Source: Coxiella-like endosymbiont
GTDB lineage: Bacteria > Pseudomonadota > Gammaproteobacteria > Coxiellales > Coxiellaceae
NCBI RefSeq assembly: GCF_030643785.1
Contig: NZ_CP094378.1
Span: forward strand, 248,001-312,000
Direction of reading: 5' to 3'
DNA length: 64,000 nt
Part shown: in pieces, positions 8,831 to 19,690 of the stretch
Layout of the letters: each line of letters opens with the position of its first letter
Position numbering within the stretch: position 1 is the first letter of the stretch
Translations under genes and position numbers: made by a program
Notes under the pieces: model-generated
Seen by the model: the letters and a program-made list of their open reading frames with translations, nothing else
Told to the model about the DNA's origin: nothing
Databases searched by the model: none

Positions 8831-9737
8831 TTAAAAATAGCTTATACCATTTTTCTATTTTTTATTAAATATTAATATAGTTTGATAGTTTGAGAAGCAA
8901 TAAATTTATTACTTTTCAATATTGATTATAAAGAAGGGCTCATGTCAATGAATAAAACTATCTTTTTTGTTAAAAATTATCTTTCCTATAAAGAAATAGC
9001 TCTATGATAAGACAATAAATATTGTGTTTATGTTTCGCCTCAGAGCCTGAGTATTCGTTATAACAACACTATAATTTCCGAAGGTCAACCTGCTGATTCG
9101 ACACTCGTACAGCACCTGCTAAAAACCGATAAGAAAATAAGCTTCCAGAGAGGTGATCTAAATATTTGTTTGTCTTTGTGGACTGATGAGAGTCTTTTGG
9201 TAGATTTTACTGCCAAAAATATGGCTGTCATTATCTTTTCTATTGTATTGTAGGAGGAGAAGCAAAAACTCTGGTTTTTACCCATTATGGGATAGGAAAA
9301 AGCGGATATCCGTGACTAATCCGACCTGTGTGAATTATTTAACAAACAATATGGGGGGTGTTCAGAATAAAACCGAGAGGCCACTTCTGGATTATCCATA
9401 CAATTTCTAGGCGCGCTGTATTTAGATTTTTTAGCTACTTTTATTGTTGACAATATTTATGACAACCAATATTGGTTTAATAAGTCGGGGAATAATTTAT
9501 TAGTCTTTTTTTCAAAAAATTAATACTTTGAATATCAATCAACATTTTTCTTATCGTATTTTTATTGCAAAGCCGACTATTGTTTCTATTGAAAAAACTT
9601 ATCTCGCCAATAAAAAATGACATAATCAGTTTGTTACCCTAGCTTAGAAAGAGGAAGTAGCTCCAAACATCCAAAAGCTCTATGGAGCTCCTATGTTTAT
9701 TTATGGAGGGGTGAGCTCATTGGGGCTTCGAACGTGA

Positions 9738-9767
9738 ATTGGAAGAAATTATATTGGAAGAAATTAT
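9738..9767. repeat. 15-bp perfect tandem duplication
   Basis: attggaagaaattat occurs at 9738-9752 and immediately again at 9753-9767. Confidence 0.95.
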
Positions 9768-10810
9768 AAAGTATTCTTTTAGAAGAATTGCATGCTCCGT
9801 CTGCAAATATCGTCAAATATCTTGTATATTTAGGAAAAACTAAATATCAGAATATTGTTTTGCAGACATTAGCAGATCAACCTTGGATTTCTAATTGAGA
9901 TAAATATGAGTTTGAACAATTGATGATGCATTTAGTAAAAAATGAATCTCTTTATAAGAGATCTAGATTCGTTTCCGTATGGTTAAATTCTGAAGCTGCT
10001 TCCCTATTAAAGAAAGGAAAAAATCGGTTAACAACAAGCGGAGCAAATTGAATTTAATAAAAATCTAATTCAACTAATTTTTATCAGTGCAATTAATAAA
10101 GTTTCTGAATGGAGAAATAGAGTTTTTTTGGACGTTGTCACAATTGCAATCTATCGGCCTTTATCACGCGGCGGCTTAGGTTTAATGATCGTTCGCTAGG
10201 GATTCTGCATCGAAATGTTATCAAAGAAGCTGTAAAAAATGGCTATCTAGTAGCTCTTTACGATTCCTACAATTCAACTAAAAAGTGCGCTAAAAATACT
10301 TACTGCTTTATTTAAAAATAATCAAGCCCTTTATCAAAAAGATACGATCATTGATCAGAAGGATGCTCCATTTCATAGATTCCTTAATATTGGACAGACG
10401 TTAAATTCGAGCTTTTCTATGCTAGAAGTAAATACTGCCTTCGAGAAACATTAAAAAATTTACTAAATACATTCCAAATACCTTTTAATTATTGATTTTT
10501 TGATACGGATTGTGCAGGAGAACTTTATAACGATTTTTCAAAAGCATATAAAATGACTAAAGCAAAAGACATAAAAAATTGCTTGGAACGAATGTGTTAT
10601 GTAATGGAGCAAGAGCATCTTATAATTGGAACGAAAGACAGTGATGATTATGGTGCGAACGTTATCGAATTTGGTCACGGCAATATTACCGCCGGTATTT
10701 GAGATAAAGATATACGAAGAAATTAGGCGTCTCAATTTTCCATTGGAGATTCCTCCAAAATATGTTAAATTAATCCCGTTAAAACCTCTCATTTCTGAAA
10801 TTTATTTTTC

Positions 10811-10852
10811 ACTTAAATATAGTATTCCTTTACTTAAATATAGTATTCCTTT
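10811..10852. repeat. 21-bp perfect tandem duplication
   Basis: A 21-bp unit beginning acttaaatatagtattcc occupies 10811-10831 and is repeated at 10832-10852. It is the longest adjacent perfect duplication seen in the window. Confidence 0.95.
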
Positions 10853-11289
10853 TGTATTAATTGATCTATCATAATAGCGTGATCGTTAGCGATCATTGAG
10901 AATATGCCACATTTAAATTTCCGCAAGAAATAATTAATAACATTCTTGAAACATTTCTCTGATTGTCCTCCTCTACTTCACTTAGAGCGGTTTTATTGTC
11001 AGAAGCATAAACAATTTTTGAAATTTTATTTGCCGACGTAACAAAACTTTACCTTGATGGTTGTGGGCACCAAGATGGTCGACTTTCATTATCTCAGCCA
11101 AAATCGATTAATAAAAACAACCGCATTTAGTAATGATATTCCAAGTGGTTACCACTTTTTCAGAGAGTCCCTACAGTTATTTATGGAATAAAATTCTTGA
11201 AAATTTCTAATTCTTTTTAAGCGTGAAAAGCGAGTGCTAAAATTCTTTCCAACAGAAAAAATATTAATGGGGAAATAATACGATTAAAA

Positions 11290-11985
11290 ATCCTACCAAA
11301 AAAGTAATTGTTGCAAGGTGTGTTTCTCTGGCACCTTATAAAGTTTCTATTAATAATTCTTCGTCTATCAGGTAAAGTAAGGCAGGAACTTCAAAATAAA
11401 TAATTGCTATTTGAATACTGTAAAATAAAGCAGAAACGACACCAAAGTCCAACAAGGTCCCCAATAAAATACAAAGCGAAATGAGAAAAATAACAATAAT
11501 ACCACTCAGTTTTTTAACATTTACTTTTGGCCATGTACTTTTGGCTATGTTTATAAAGTAGTTTCCATACTGAGAAAAAGAGTTTCTAGAGCAATCCTAA
11601 GGCCATAGTAATTCCGCTACTTTGACTTTCCAAAAGCAAACCCCTACTAAGATACCATCAATAAAAATATCGATTACTACAAAAATGATGAGCGATAAGG
11701 GTAGTTTTTTAAAGCTTGGATAAATACAGAAAGTTTATGGACAAGCCATTTTGTGAAAAGCATCACAGCAACGCCTGCAGAAAATCCAAGGGCGATAATC
11801 CAGCGGATTTCGTGATAAATTAATACAGGGTAATTCTACAGCAACTGCAGCGAAAACGACTCCTACTGCAAAGTGTTGGACTACGCTTCGTTAAGGCTGG
11901 AGTAGATTTTAAGAAGCTTAAAATCGCTCCGATTAGCATTAATGGCGACAAGGGATGGTTATATCCTAGGCACTAATACCCAGGA
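11290..11985 (-). pseudogene. ZIP-like metal transporter remnant
   Basis: Minus-strand pieces run from about 11985 to 11290: FAAVAVELP, then SLIIFVVIDIFIDGILVGV, then KKLSGIIVIFLISLCILLGT and IIYFEVPALLYLIDEELLIE. The D-x-F-I/V-D-G-x-x-V/I-G signature in a membrane segment and the following hydrophobic pattern resemble ZIP-family permeases of divalent metals. Stops and frameshifts (near 11730 and 11600) break it. It lies just downstream of uvrD on the same strand. The assignment is by pattern and is tentative. Confidence 0.5.
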
Positions 11986-11990
11986 AGTAT

Positions 11991-14165
11991 TTATGACAAT
12001 GCTTCCAATTTCGCATAACTGGATACCAGCCATTTTTCTCCATGGTTGTCAAATTTGACTTGTAGACAAGTGTGTTCACCTTGGCATTCGTAATTAATAA
12101 TGATACCACTACCAAATTTTGGATGATTAACACGCTGTCCTACATAAAATTCGGTCTCACTCGCTTGAGGTCGTTGCGTAGAGGTAATAGAAACTGGTCG
12201 AGATATTTTAAGTGTGGATCGGACCGCATTGATTAATGCTGGTGGAATTTCATTCAAAAATCGTGAAGGCTGATTAAATTTTTCTAGGCCGTGTAAATGT
12301 CGATATTCGGCGTAAGTTAAAATTAATTTTTCTTTAGCACGAGTCATTCCCACATAACATAATCGCCGCTCTTCTTCTAATCCATTTTCACTATCTGTAG
12401 ACATGTGATGAGGAAACAAGTTTTCTTCTAATCCACTTATAATAACTAAAGGAAATTCTAGTCCTTTAGCAGAGTGTAAAGTCATCAAATTTACGGAATC
12501 ACTGTGTGAACTTGCTTGCTCTTCACCAATTTCTAAAGCGACGTGAGAAAGAAAAGCATCTAGGGGTGATAATAAAATAGTTTCGTCCGTCATCAGTTCT
12601 GGGATAAATTGCGAGGTGGCGCTGACTAATTCTTCTAAATTTTCGACGCGGGAAAGTCCTTTTTCGCTTTTATCTTTTTTATAGAGAGCAAGCAAACCAC
12701 TTTGATTTAGCATTTTTTCCGTTTGTTCAGCTAAAGAAAGGTTTTTTGTTTGCGCACTGAGTGCTTCGATTAAATTTAAAAATTGTTGTAAGGCATTAAG
12801 GGCACGAGCACTCAAACCCTGATTATTAATTAAATGCATTGCAGCTTGCCATAAAAAAATGCCTTGGTCACGAGCGGCAGCACGCAACGTTATCAGTGTG
12901 GTATTACCAATACCACGGGTGGGGGTATTGATAACGCGCTCAAAAGCAGCATCATCGTGGCGGTTGGCTAATAAGCGCAAATAGGCAAGTGCATCTTTAA
13001 TTTCTGTCCGTTCGAAGAACTTTAGGCCCCCATAAATGCGATAGGGGATTTGTCGATCGATAAGATGTTCTTCTAATAAACGAGATTGAGCGTTAGAACG
13101 ATAAAGAATTGCGATATCGCTGTATTTTCGTTCTTGTTGTATCCACGATTCAATGCATGAGATGATGTAAAAAGCTTCATCACGTTCATTGAAAGCCGTG
13201 TATAGATTAATTCGCTCGCCTGTATTGCTCGCGGTCCATAATTTTTTTCCGAGACGGTTCTTATTATTTTCAATAACGGCATTGGCAGCGTGGAGTATGG
13301 TTTGTGTTGATCGGTAATTTTGTTCTAAACGAATCGTTTGAACATCAGTAAAATCCCGAGAGAAACGATGAATGTTTTCTATCTTCGCGCCGCGCCAACT
13401 ATAAATAGATTGATCGTCGTCTCCCACCGCCATCATTCCCGTATTGTTCCCCATCAAAGCACACAGCCAGGCGTATTGGATAGTGTTGGTATCTTGAAAC
13501 TCGTCCACTAAAATGTGATGAAAGCGTTGTTGATAGTGATGGCGAATCGATGGCACATCGCGGAGTAATTCAAGCGAGCGCAATAATAATTCCGAGAAAT
13601 CAACGAGCCCACTTCGGCGACAAACTTCTTCGTAGGCTTTATATAGTTTGACTAGAACTTCTGTGAAATAGCTGTCATCGCTATTAGCCACTTGATGAGG
13701 TCGCCGACCTTCTTCCTTTTGCTTATTGATAAACCATTGGGTTTGTTTAGGGAGCCATTGAGTTTCTTCTAAATTGAGGCTTCGTTGAACACGACGAATT
13801 AAACGGTATTGATCGTCGGAATCAAGAATCTGAAACGATTGGGGTAGATCGGCTTCTTTCCAATGTGCTCGGAGTAAACGATGAGCCAAACCATGAAAGG
13901 TCCCCACCCACATTGCCGTAATGGGAATACCCAGAATCACTTCAATTCGTCCTCGCATTTCGTACGCGGCTTTGTTCGTAAAAGTCACTGCTAGGATGCT
14001 ATAAGGAGACACACCCTGTTGTTGGATAAGCCAAGCAATGCGATGAGTTAATACACGCGTTTTACCACTGCCTGCGCCGGCTAGAACACGTACGTAGGGA
14101 GATAAGGAGGTAACTACCTCTTTTTGTCGAGGATTTAATGATTGTAAAAGAGCCAAATTTTCCAT
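11991..14165 (-). CDS. uvrD: DNA helicase II
   Basis: 724 residues, the usual length of UvrD, a superfamily 1A 3'-5' helicase that removes UvrC and the incised strand in nucleotide excision repair and unwinds nicked DNA in mismatch repair. Helicase motifs are complete: Q-motif LNPRQKEVV, Walker A GAGSGKT at residues 30-36, the motif II DEFQDT, motif III GDDDQSIYSWRGA, motif V TLHSAKGLEFPLV and motif VI RRLCYVGMTRA. The C-terminal Tudor-like module (VGQRVNHPKFGSGII) that binds RNA polymerase in UvrD is present. It is divergent from trpS with a 67-bp gap that must hold both promoters. No defect is visible. Confidence 0.97.
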   Translation of the reverse strand: MENLALLQSLNPRQKEVVTSLSPYVRVLAGAGSGKTRVLTHRIAWLIQQQGVSPYSILAVTFTNKAAYEMRGRIEVILGIPITAMWVGTFHGLAHRLLRAHWKEADLPQSFQILDSDDQYRLIRRVQRSLNLEETQWLPKQTQWFINKQKEEGRRPHQVANSDDSYFTEVLVKLYKAYEEVCRRSGLVDFSELLLRSLELLRDVPSIRHHYQQRFHHILVDEFQDTNTIQYAWLCALMGNNTGMMAVGDDDQSIYSWRGAKIENIHRFSRDFTDVQTIRLEQNYRSTQTILHAANAVIENNKNRLGKKLWTASNTGERINLYTAFNERDEAFYIISCIESWIQQERKYSDIAILYRSNAQSRLLEEHLIDRQIPYRIYGGLKFFERTEIKDALAYLRLLANRHDDAAFERVINTPTRGIGNTTLITLRAAARDQGIFLWQAAMHLINNQGLSARALNALQQFLNLIEALSAQTKNLSLAEQTEKMLNQSGLLALYKKDKSEKGLSRVENLEELVSATSQFIPELMTDETILLSPLDAFLSHVALEIGEEQASSHSDSVNLMTLHSAKGLEFPLVIISGLEENLFPHHMSTDSENGLEEERRLCYVGMTRAKEKLILTYAEYRHLHGLEKFNQPSRFLNEIPPALINAVRSTLKISRPVSITSTQRPQASETEFYVGQRVNHPKFGSGIIINYECQGEHTCLQVKFDNHGEKWLVSSYAKLEALS

Positions 14166-14232
14166 GTCGGCTATTGTACCCGAACTGTGCCGAGGTTGAC
14201 AGAAGCCTATGAACTAGCGATGATATGGCTCC

Positions 14233-15305
14233 ATGCCTAAATTTGAACAGAAACCGCGATTGCTCAGTGGCGATACGCCAACAGGGCGTCTCCACCTGGG
14301 ACACTGGGTAGGTTCAGTTGAAGATCGGGTTTCCCTCCAGGATGAATATGAATGTTATTTTTTGCTCGCCAATACTCATGCGTTTACTACTCGGGTTGAA
14401 AAACCTGAGGAGATTCGCCAAAGTACATTAGACATCGCTCTCGATTATTTAGCGGTGGGTATTAATCCCGAAAAAAGTATAATCTTTATTGAATCGGATG
14501 TCCCAGCTATTTTGGAGTTAACGGCTTTTTTTAGTATGCTCATTCCGTTTCCCCGTTTAATGCGAAATCCCACTATTAAAAATGAAATTCGAGATAAAGA
14601 ATTGGGGGACAATTATTCGATGGGGTTTTTATTATATCCGGTTATGCAAGTAGCTGATATTTTGTCGGTTCGTTCTAAAATCGTCCCTGTAGGTGAAGAT
14701 CAAGTTCCCCACCTAGAATTAACTCGTGAGGTGGCGAGGCGTTTTAATGAATTGTATTGCGGAGTAGACCCGCATAGTGAAGATAAAGATTATTTAAAGG
14801 CCGGTGGTTTATTTCCAATACCGGAAGCTAAGGTTGGGCGTGTCCGGCGATTAGTTGGAACTGGGGGGCCTAGCAAAAATGGCCAATTATTGAAAATGAG
14901 TAAATCGCTAAATAACGCCATTTTTTTAAGTGATCCGCCGGATGTTGTGCGAAAAAAATTATGAATATGTATACGGATCCAAATCGTTTACGTATGACGG
15001 ATCCAGGAACGGTTGAAAATAATCCCCTATGGATTTTTCACGACATCTTTAACCCTGACAAAAAATGGGTAGAACAAGCGAAGCAGCATTATCGTGAAGG
15101 TAAAATTGGTGATGTAGAATGTAAAAAGCGCTTAGTAGACGTATTATTAGAATTTTTGGCGCCTCTGCAGAGACGTCGTGCTGAATACGAAACGAATCAT
15201 ACGCACGTATATAAGATTTTGCAGAATGGTACCGATCAGGTTAATGATATTGCGGACGAAACATTACGCCTTGTAAAGGAAGTAACCCGGCAGAATTATT
15301 TTTAA
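14233..15305 (+). pseudogene. trpS: tryptophanyl-tRNA synthetase, single frameshift at an A7 run (may be functional)
   Basis: TrpRS charges tRNA-Trp. The first frame (14233-14964) holds the Rossmann domain: TPTGRLHLGH (HIGH signature, HLGH at residues 21-24), GEDQVPHLELTRE and KMSKS at about 221-225. It ends at a TGA right after an A7 run (14952-14958). The second frame (from 14961) continues MNMYTDPNRLRM and the C-terminal anticodon-binding helices to 15305. One extra A joins them into a clean 357-residue protein, the family size. The ATGA overlap of the two frames could also allow reinitiation, but it would split the enzyme behind KMSKS. Because the gene is essential and otherwise clean, slippage or a base-calling error are serious alternatives to true loss. 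Confidence 0.9.
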
Positions 15306-15556
15306 CCTACTTAACAAGGCGCTAAATGGATAAAATTTCTGTGCATAGAATTTCTTTGAAAAGTGAAATAAGTTGGATTTAAGAGCAAAATTCTTGACGT
15401 TTTCTAAAAAGTCGTTAACATAACTGAAATGCCGATTTGATCATCAGCTTGCGGGCACTAAATAGCTAAAGCGGTTGAACCATTATTGAGTTCCTGCCAA
15501 ATTGCTTGCGCAATCATTACGGTAATCTTTATATCAATGATATAAGGAGATACTAC
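15306..15556. other. trpS-metE spacer
   Basis: About 250 bp without a recognisable gene. The only clear element is a ribosome binding site (ataaggagata) at the right end, serving the GTG of the decayed metE. I see no riboswitch-like fold by eye. Confidence 0.4.
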
Positions 15557-16456
15557 GTGGTTTACGAACATAATTTAAGTTTTCGTTTCATTAGAATTAT
15601 AAACGTGAGATGAAAAAAACCATAGAAGCTTGTTAGCGAGGAGAAATTTCATAAAAGCAATTGCATCAACAAGCCTTTCAATTACAGCCTTCTCATTGTG
15701 AAGATTCAAATGAGTGCCGGTCTTGATTTTATCTCTGTAGGTGATTTTGTTGGTATGACCATGTTTTGGATACCGCGTTAATGGTTGAGCAATTCCTTCA
15801 AGTTTTCGGGAATTAAATTTAAATCCAATTTTGACACAATGTTTTGCACGGCTCGGGGTCAAGCAAGCCCCTAATGGGATTAAAACATCGGCTTGTGAAA
15901 TGACTAAGTAGTTTGATACGAATTATTACTATATTGTTCCTGAATTTACCGTGGATCAAACCTTAGAATTTTCAGACGAAAGAATTATTCGAATATACAA
16001 AATTGGCTCTGGAAAAAGGTTACCGAGCAAAGCCTGTTATTTTAGGTCCTCTATCATTTTTGTGGTTAGGGAAAGTAAAAGGGAAACCTTTTGATAAATT
16101 ATCCTTAATGGAAAAATTGATTCCCGTTTACAATGAAATTTTTAATCAATTAGCTTATCTAGGAGTGGAATGAGTTCAAATTGACGAACTAATTCTAATT
16201 TTAGATTTACCCATTGCAAAGCTATCAAAAGATCGATTTTTCTAATTTTAAAAGTTTATTGGCTACTTATTTTGGTTTCTTCGAAGGTAATTTATCCATC
16301 GTCTTCCAGTTACCAATAGATGGTTTGCATATCGATTGCTGTCGAGCACCAGAGCAGTTTAATTCTCTGTTGACTCAATTTCAAAAAGAAAAAGTATTGT
16401 CGCTAGGCATTGTGGATGGGCGTAATATTTTTGGCGTAACAATTTACATCGTTCAT

Positions 16457-16484
16457 TAATTTTTTTAGAGTAATTTTTTTAGAG
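16457..16484. repeat. 14-bp perfect tandem duplication
   Basis: taatttttttagag at 16457-16470 and again at 16471-16484, inside the metE remnant. Confidence 0.95.
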
Positions 16485-17509
16485 AAAGCTTAAATTTCTT
16501 TAGGTAACAGATTATGGATGGCGTCTTCTTGTTCGTTATTACATGTATCCATTGATTTGGATCAGGAAAATAAATTGGGTATTGAATTGAGATCATGATG
16601 ATCATTTGCCAAACAAAAGGTTGAAGAAGTAACGTTATTAGCGCGCGTGGTTTGTAGGAAAGTCGAGAAAGTATTGCTATTGCTGTATTGCGCTATCGGA
16701 AAATAATCAGTTCATTTTATCTCGAAAAACTTCTGGGCGAATTCACAATGCAAATGTACAAAAACGATTAACTACTATTAATGAACGATGGATGCGGCGT
16801 CAAAACGAGTACGCTATACGTAAAGAAGTACAAAAAAAGTATCTAAACTTGCCTTTATTTCCTAGTATTACCATTGGTTCGTTTTTAAAAACCCCAGCGG
16901 TTCGTTGTTTGCGACGAAATTATAAGCAAGGGATTTTAGATGAAGTGACCTACGAAGAAAATATTCGTCAACATATTGTTGAAGTAATCGGTGTCCAGGT
17001 TGACTTAGGATTAGATATGCTAGTGCATGGTAAAGCAGAACGGAATGACATGGTGGAATATTTCGGAGAATTTTTGGAAGGAATAGCATTACTTCCAATG
17101 GTTGTATTCAGAGTTACGGTTCGTGTTGTGTTAAACCCTCGATTATATATGGTGATGTTAATCGTGATCGTCTCATGACTGTGCATTGGATTGAATATTT
17201 CCAGTCAACTTCACCACTAAACCCGTTAAAGGTATACTGACAGCCCTCTTATCATTCTTGCTTGGTCATTCGTTCGTGATGTCAACCCACGTTCACAGAC
17301 AGCCAAACAAATTGCTTTAGCTTTGCGTGATGAAGTACACGATTTAAAGGCCGTAGGTGCGGGTGCGTAAGTATCAATTTCATTCAAATTGATAAGTCTG
17401 CTTTTTAGGAATGCTTGCCGTTACGAAAAGCAGATTGGCAGGACTATTTTAATTGGGCAGTAAAATATTTTCGGCTAGCCTCATGTGGTGTAAAAGACTA
17501 AACACAGAT

Positions 17510-17531
17510 ATACTTACATTTATACTTACAT
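17510..17531. repeat. 12-bp-period tandem duplication
   Basis: atacttacat at 17510-17519 recurs at 17522-17531 within the metE remnant. Confidence 0.8.
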
Positions 17532-17947
17532 GTGTTACGGTGAATTCAATGATATTATTGAAGCGATATCAGACTTGTATACAGATATTATTACTATTGA
17601 AAGTTCTCGATCCCAAATAGAAAGTAAAATCGTTTGAAAAATTTGCTTATCCTAACGATATTGGGCCAGGTATTTATGATATTCACTCTCCGCGTAGTAT
17701 ACGCATTGCTGAAATTAAAGATTTGATAACTCGTACGCTTCAATACATTACTATAGAACGCTTATGGATTAATCCAAATTGTGGATTGAAAACGCGGGGG
17801 TTGGGAGGAAATTAAGAAAGTACTTCATCAATATTGGTCCAAGCAGCCATTCACTTGCGAGAGCCTTTTACTACAGAAAAAGATTCTTTATCCTCGGGGG
17901 AGTTGCTTTCAGTCAGTAAATAAGGGGAAGCAAGTAGATATAATAGT

Positions 17948-18805
17948 ATGAAAGTTCGACATTTCTCTGTAAGTTTTGAGCTGTTTCCTCCTAATGTGGT
18001 GTAGAGATTCGATAAAATTTGGTAAACATGGCCATGGAAGACTTGATCGGATTTTTGCGCTGGATTATTTTTTGTTGACATTTGGTGTGGATAGAGGAAG
18101 CTAAGATAAAACAAAGAATGTCGTTAAAGCTTTATTTGAAGAAGTTATTGATATTATCCCTCATTTAATTTGTGTTGGACTCTCTAAAACTGTTGTTAGA
18201 GAACTACTATATCATTATAAAAAATTAGGCATTAAACAGTTGGTAGTGTTATGAGGTGATTTGTTTGAAGGAGCGACATTAATCCGTGAAGATTTTAAGC
18301 ATGTCAATGAAATCGTGGCATACATTTGCAAACTTAATGGACGACTATTTCTGTATTGAGGTAGCTATTTATCCAGGATTGTATCCTGAATCAGAAAATG
18401 TAATGAATGCGCTTAAAAATTTTCAGAAAAAATTGCAGCTGGAGCTAATATGGTGATTACTCAATATTTCTATAGTTGTGACGCCTATTTTTATTTTGTA
18501 GAAAGTTGTCAGAAACTAAAATATAAATGCTCCGATTATTCTAGGAATTATGCCAATTAGTGATTTTAAAAGATTAATGAGATTTTCTAAAATTTATGAA
18601 CAGAAATATCCCGATAGATTTATAAGCAGTTAGAAACTTATAAGAATGACAAAGAAGCACTTCAAAGATACGGGATAAAGTAGTTACTAGACTTTGTGAA
18701 GATTTAATCAATTATTGGGTTCCAGGACTACATTTTATACTTTGAATCAAAGCGAACCTATGAAAACAATTATTTCCCATTTAGGATTTTGTGGGGCGAA
18801 TTGTA
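17948..18805 (+). pseudogene. metF: methylenetetrahydrofolate reductase remnant
   Basis: MetF reduces 5,10-methylene-THF to the 5-methyl-THF that MetE consumes. The ATG at 17948 reads MKVRHFSVSFELFPPNVV, the family's SFEFFPP opening, then a TAG. Later frames give FCIEVAIYPGLYPESEN (matching VAGYPEGHPE), IILGIMPISDFKRLMRFS (matching PGIMPI) and YWVPGLHFILLI (matching PGLHFYTLN). Frames change several times. It follows the metE remnant by about 90 bp, as in a metEF cluster. Both genes are equally ruined, so they probably lost selection together. Confidence 0.9.
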
Positions 18806-18919
18806 AATTGAAAAAAAGACCATTTCGCCTTAATTTTTTAATATAAAATACGAATTTAGGCTGCCTATTTAGTAGATAAAAAACACGAGTGAAGTTAATG
18901 AGACTAATGAATAAAAATT

Positions 18920-19690
18920 AATTTTTTAAATTCTCTACTAATAATTTAAATATCGCATCAGATTTTAGTGGTTTAGAAAAATAATTGACTTGAATAAAAT
19001 GATAACCATTCTCTTTTAAAAATTCAATTTGTTCTTTCTTTTCAAATCATTTTGCTATTTTTGAAAAATGTGGAGGGAAGGTTAGCCAAATAGATGATAA
19101 ATTTTATGATAATAGTATCGCAATGATTAGTTAGTATTTCATTTATAAATAATTTTTCAATTTTAATGTTGATGATAAGTAAATTTTTTAGATAAACTAA
19201 TTATGAATGGACAGTACCAAAATCATTAAACGATATAGAAAATTCACGCTTTTTTAATTCTGTTAGCACGTCTTATATTTTTCTAAATGAGTTATTAATG
19301 AATTTTCTATAATATCAAATTCAAGGATGCTAGGAAATATATTTGTGTCGTTAACAATATCGATTACAGTGGTCGCAAGCTTTTTCGTTAATTGAGTAGG
19401 TAAAATATTAATAGCTAATTGAAATCTTTCATCGAAATTAATGCTTGCCATTCTTGATATTGACGACAGGCTTCACGAATGACCCACTCTCCAATGGAAG
19501 TGATTAGACCAGATCGTTTGGCGATTGATATAAATGCTTCTGGAAGTAATTCACCGAGTTCAGGATGGTGCTATCTTAAAAGCATTTCCATTTCTCTAAT
19601 TTTTTGACTAATCAAATCGTATTGAGATTGACAAACGAGATGAAATTGCGAGATGAAATTGATTTTTGTCTAAGTCTGAATAAGCTAGAT
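18920..19690 (-). pseudogene. EAL-domain (c-di-GMP phosphodiesterase-like) remnant
   Basis: The minus strand contains, in order, LDKNQFHL then YDLISQKI (the start of EAL domains), HHPELGELLPEAFISIAKRS, IGEWVIREACRQYQEWQ, FDERFQLAINILPTQLT, PSILEFDIIENSLI (where E-x-T-E normally binds metal), SFNDFGT (matching DDFGTG) and LVYLKNLLI. These are the standard landmarks of an EAL phosphodiesterase, with the catalytic acidic residues partly altered. Stops near 19580 and 19200 and frameshifts break it. No GGDEF part is visible. Its position at the end of a type I secretion ruin recalls the LapD-type arrangement (inference). Confidence 0.8.
19636..19661. repeat. 13-bp perfect tandem duplication
   Basis: cgagatgaaattg at 19636-19648 and 19649-19661, near the 5' end of the EAL remnant. 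Confidence 0.95.

Larger units (their letters stand above)
8940..10870 (+). other. unrecognised decayed coding region
   Basis: About 1.9 kb between the TSUP and ZIP-like remnants with coding-like plus-strand segments in shifting frames, for example LSIRYNNTIISEGQPADSTL near 9050, YLDFLATFIVDNIYDNQYW near 9420, HAPSANIVKYLVYLGKTKYQ near 9790 and MMHLVKNESLYKRSRF near 9930. The pieces share a hydrophilic, Lys/Asn-rich composition and could derive from one large protein such as a secreted effector, but I recognise no domain. Two of the tandem duplications (9738-9767, 10811-10852) fall here. No intact gene is supported. Confidence 0.4.
15557..17860 (+). pseudogene. metE: cobalamin-independent methionine synthase remnant
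   Basis: MetE transfers the methyl of 5-methyltetrahydropteroyl-triglutamate to homocysteine. A ribosome binding site (aaggaga) precedes a GTG at 15557 reading VVYEHNL, then KREMKKTIEA, AGLDFISVGDF, YDHVLDTALMVEQFLQV, FDTNYYYIVPEF and, in the second half, NLPLFPSITIGSFLKTP, the opening of the catalytic C-terminal domain. The end RLWINPNCGLKTRGW carries the zinc cysteine. The order and the roughly 2.3-kb span match full length, but more than ten frameshifts and stops separate the pieces, so it is long dead. metF follows directly. Confidence 0.9.

Noticed and set aside
10538-10874. Opposing 82-84-codon open frames
   Set aside because: They overlap each other in a decayed region and neither shows domain features; one contains the 21-bp duplication.
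14940-14970. Programmed frameshifting in trpS
   Set aside because: No known program for trpS, and the same type of break at runs in four other genes points to a general cause.
15575-15862. Minus-strand open frame of 95 codons
   Set aside because: The plus strand there reads the N-terminal part of MetE in order; the minus frame is a shadow without family features.
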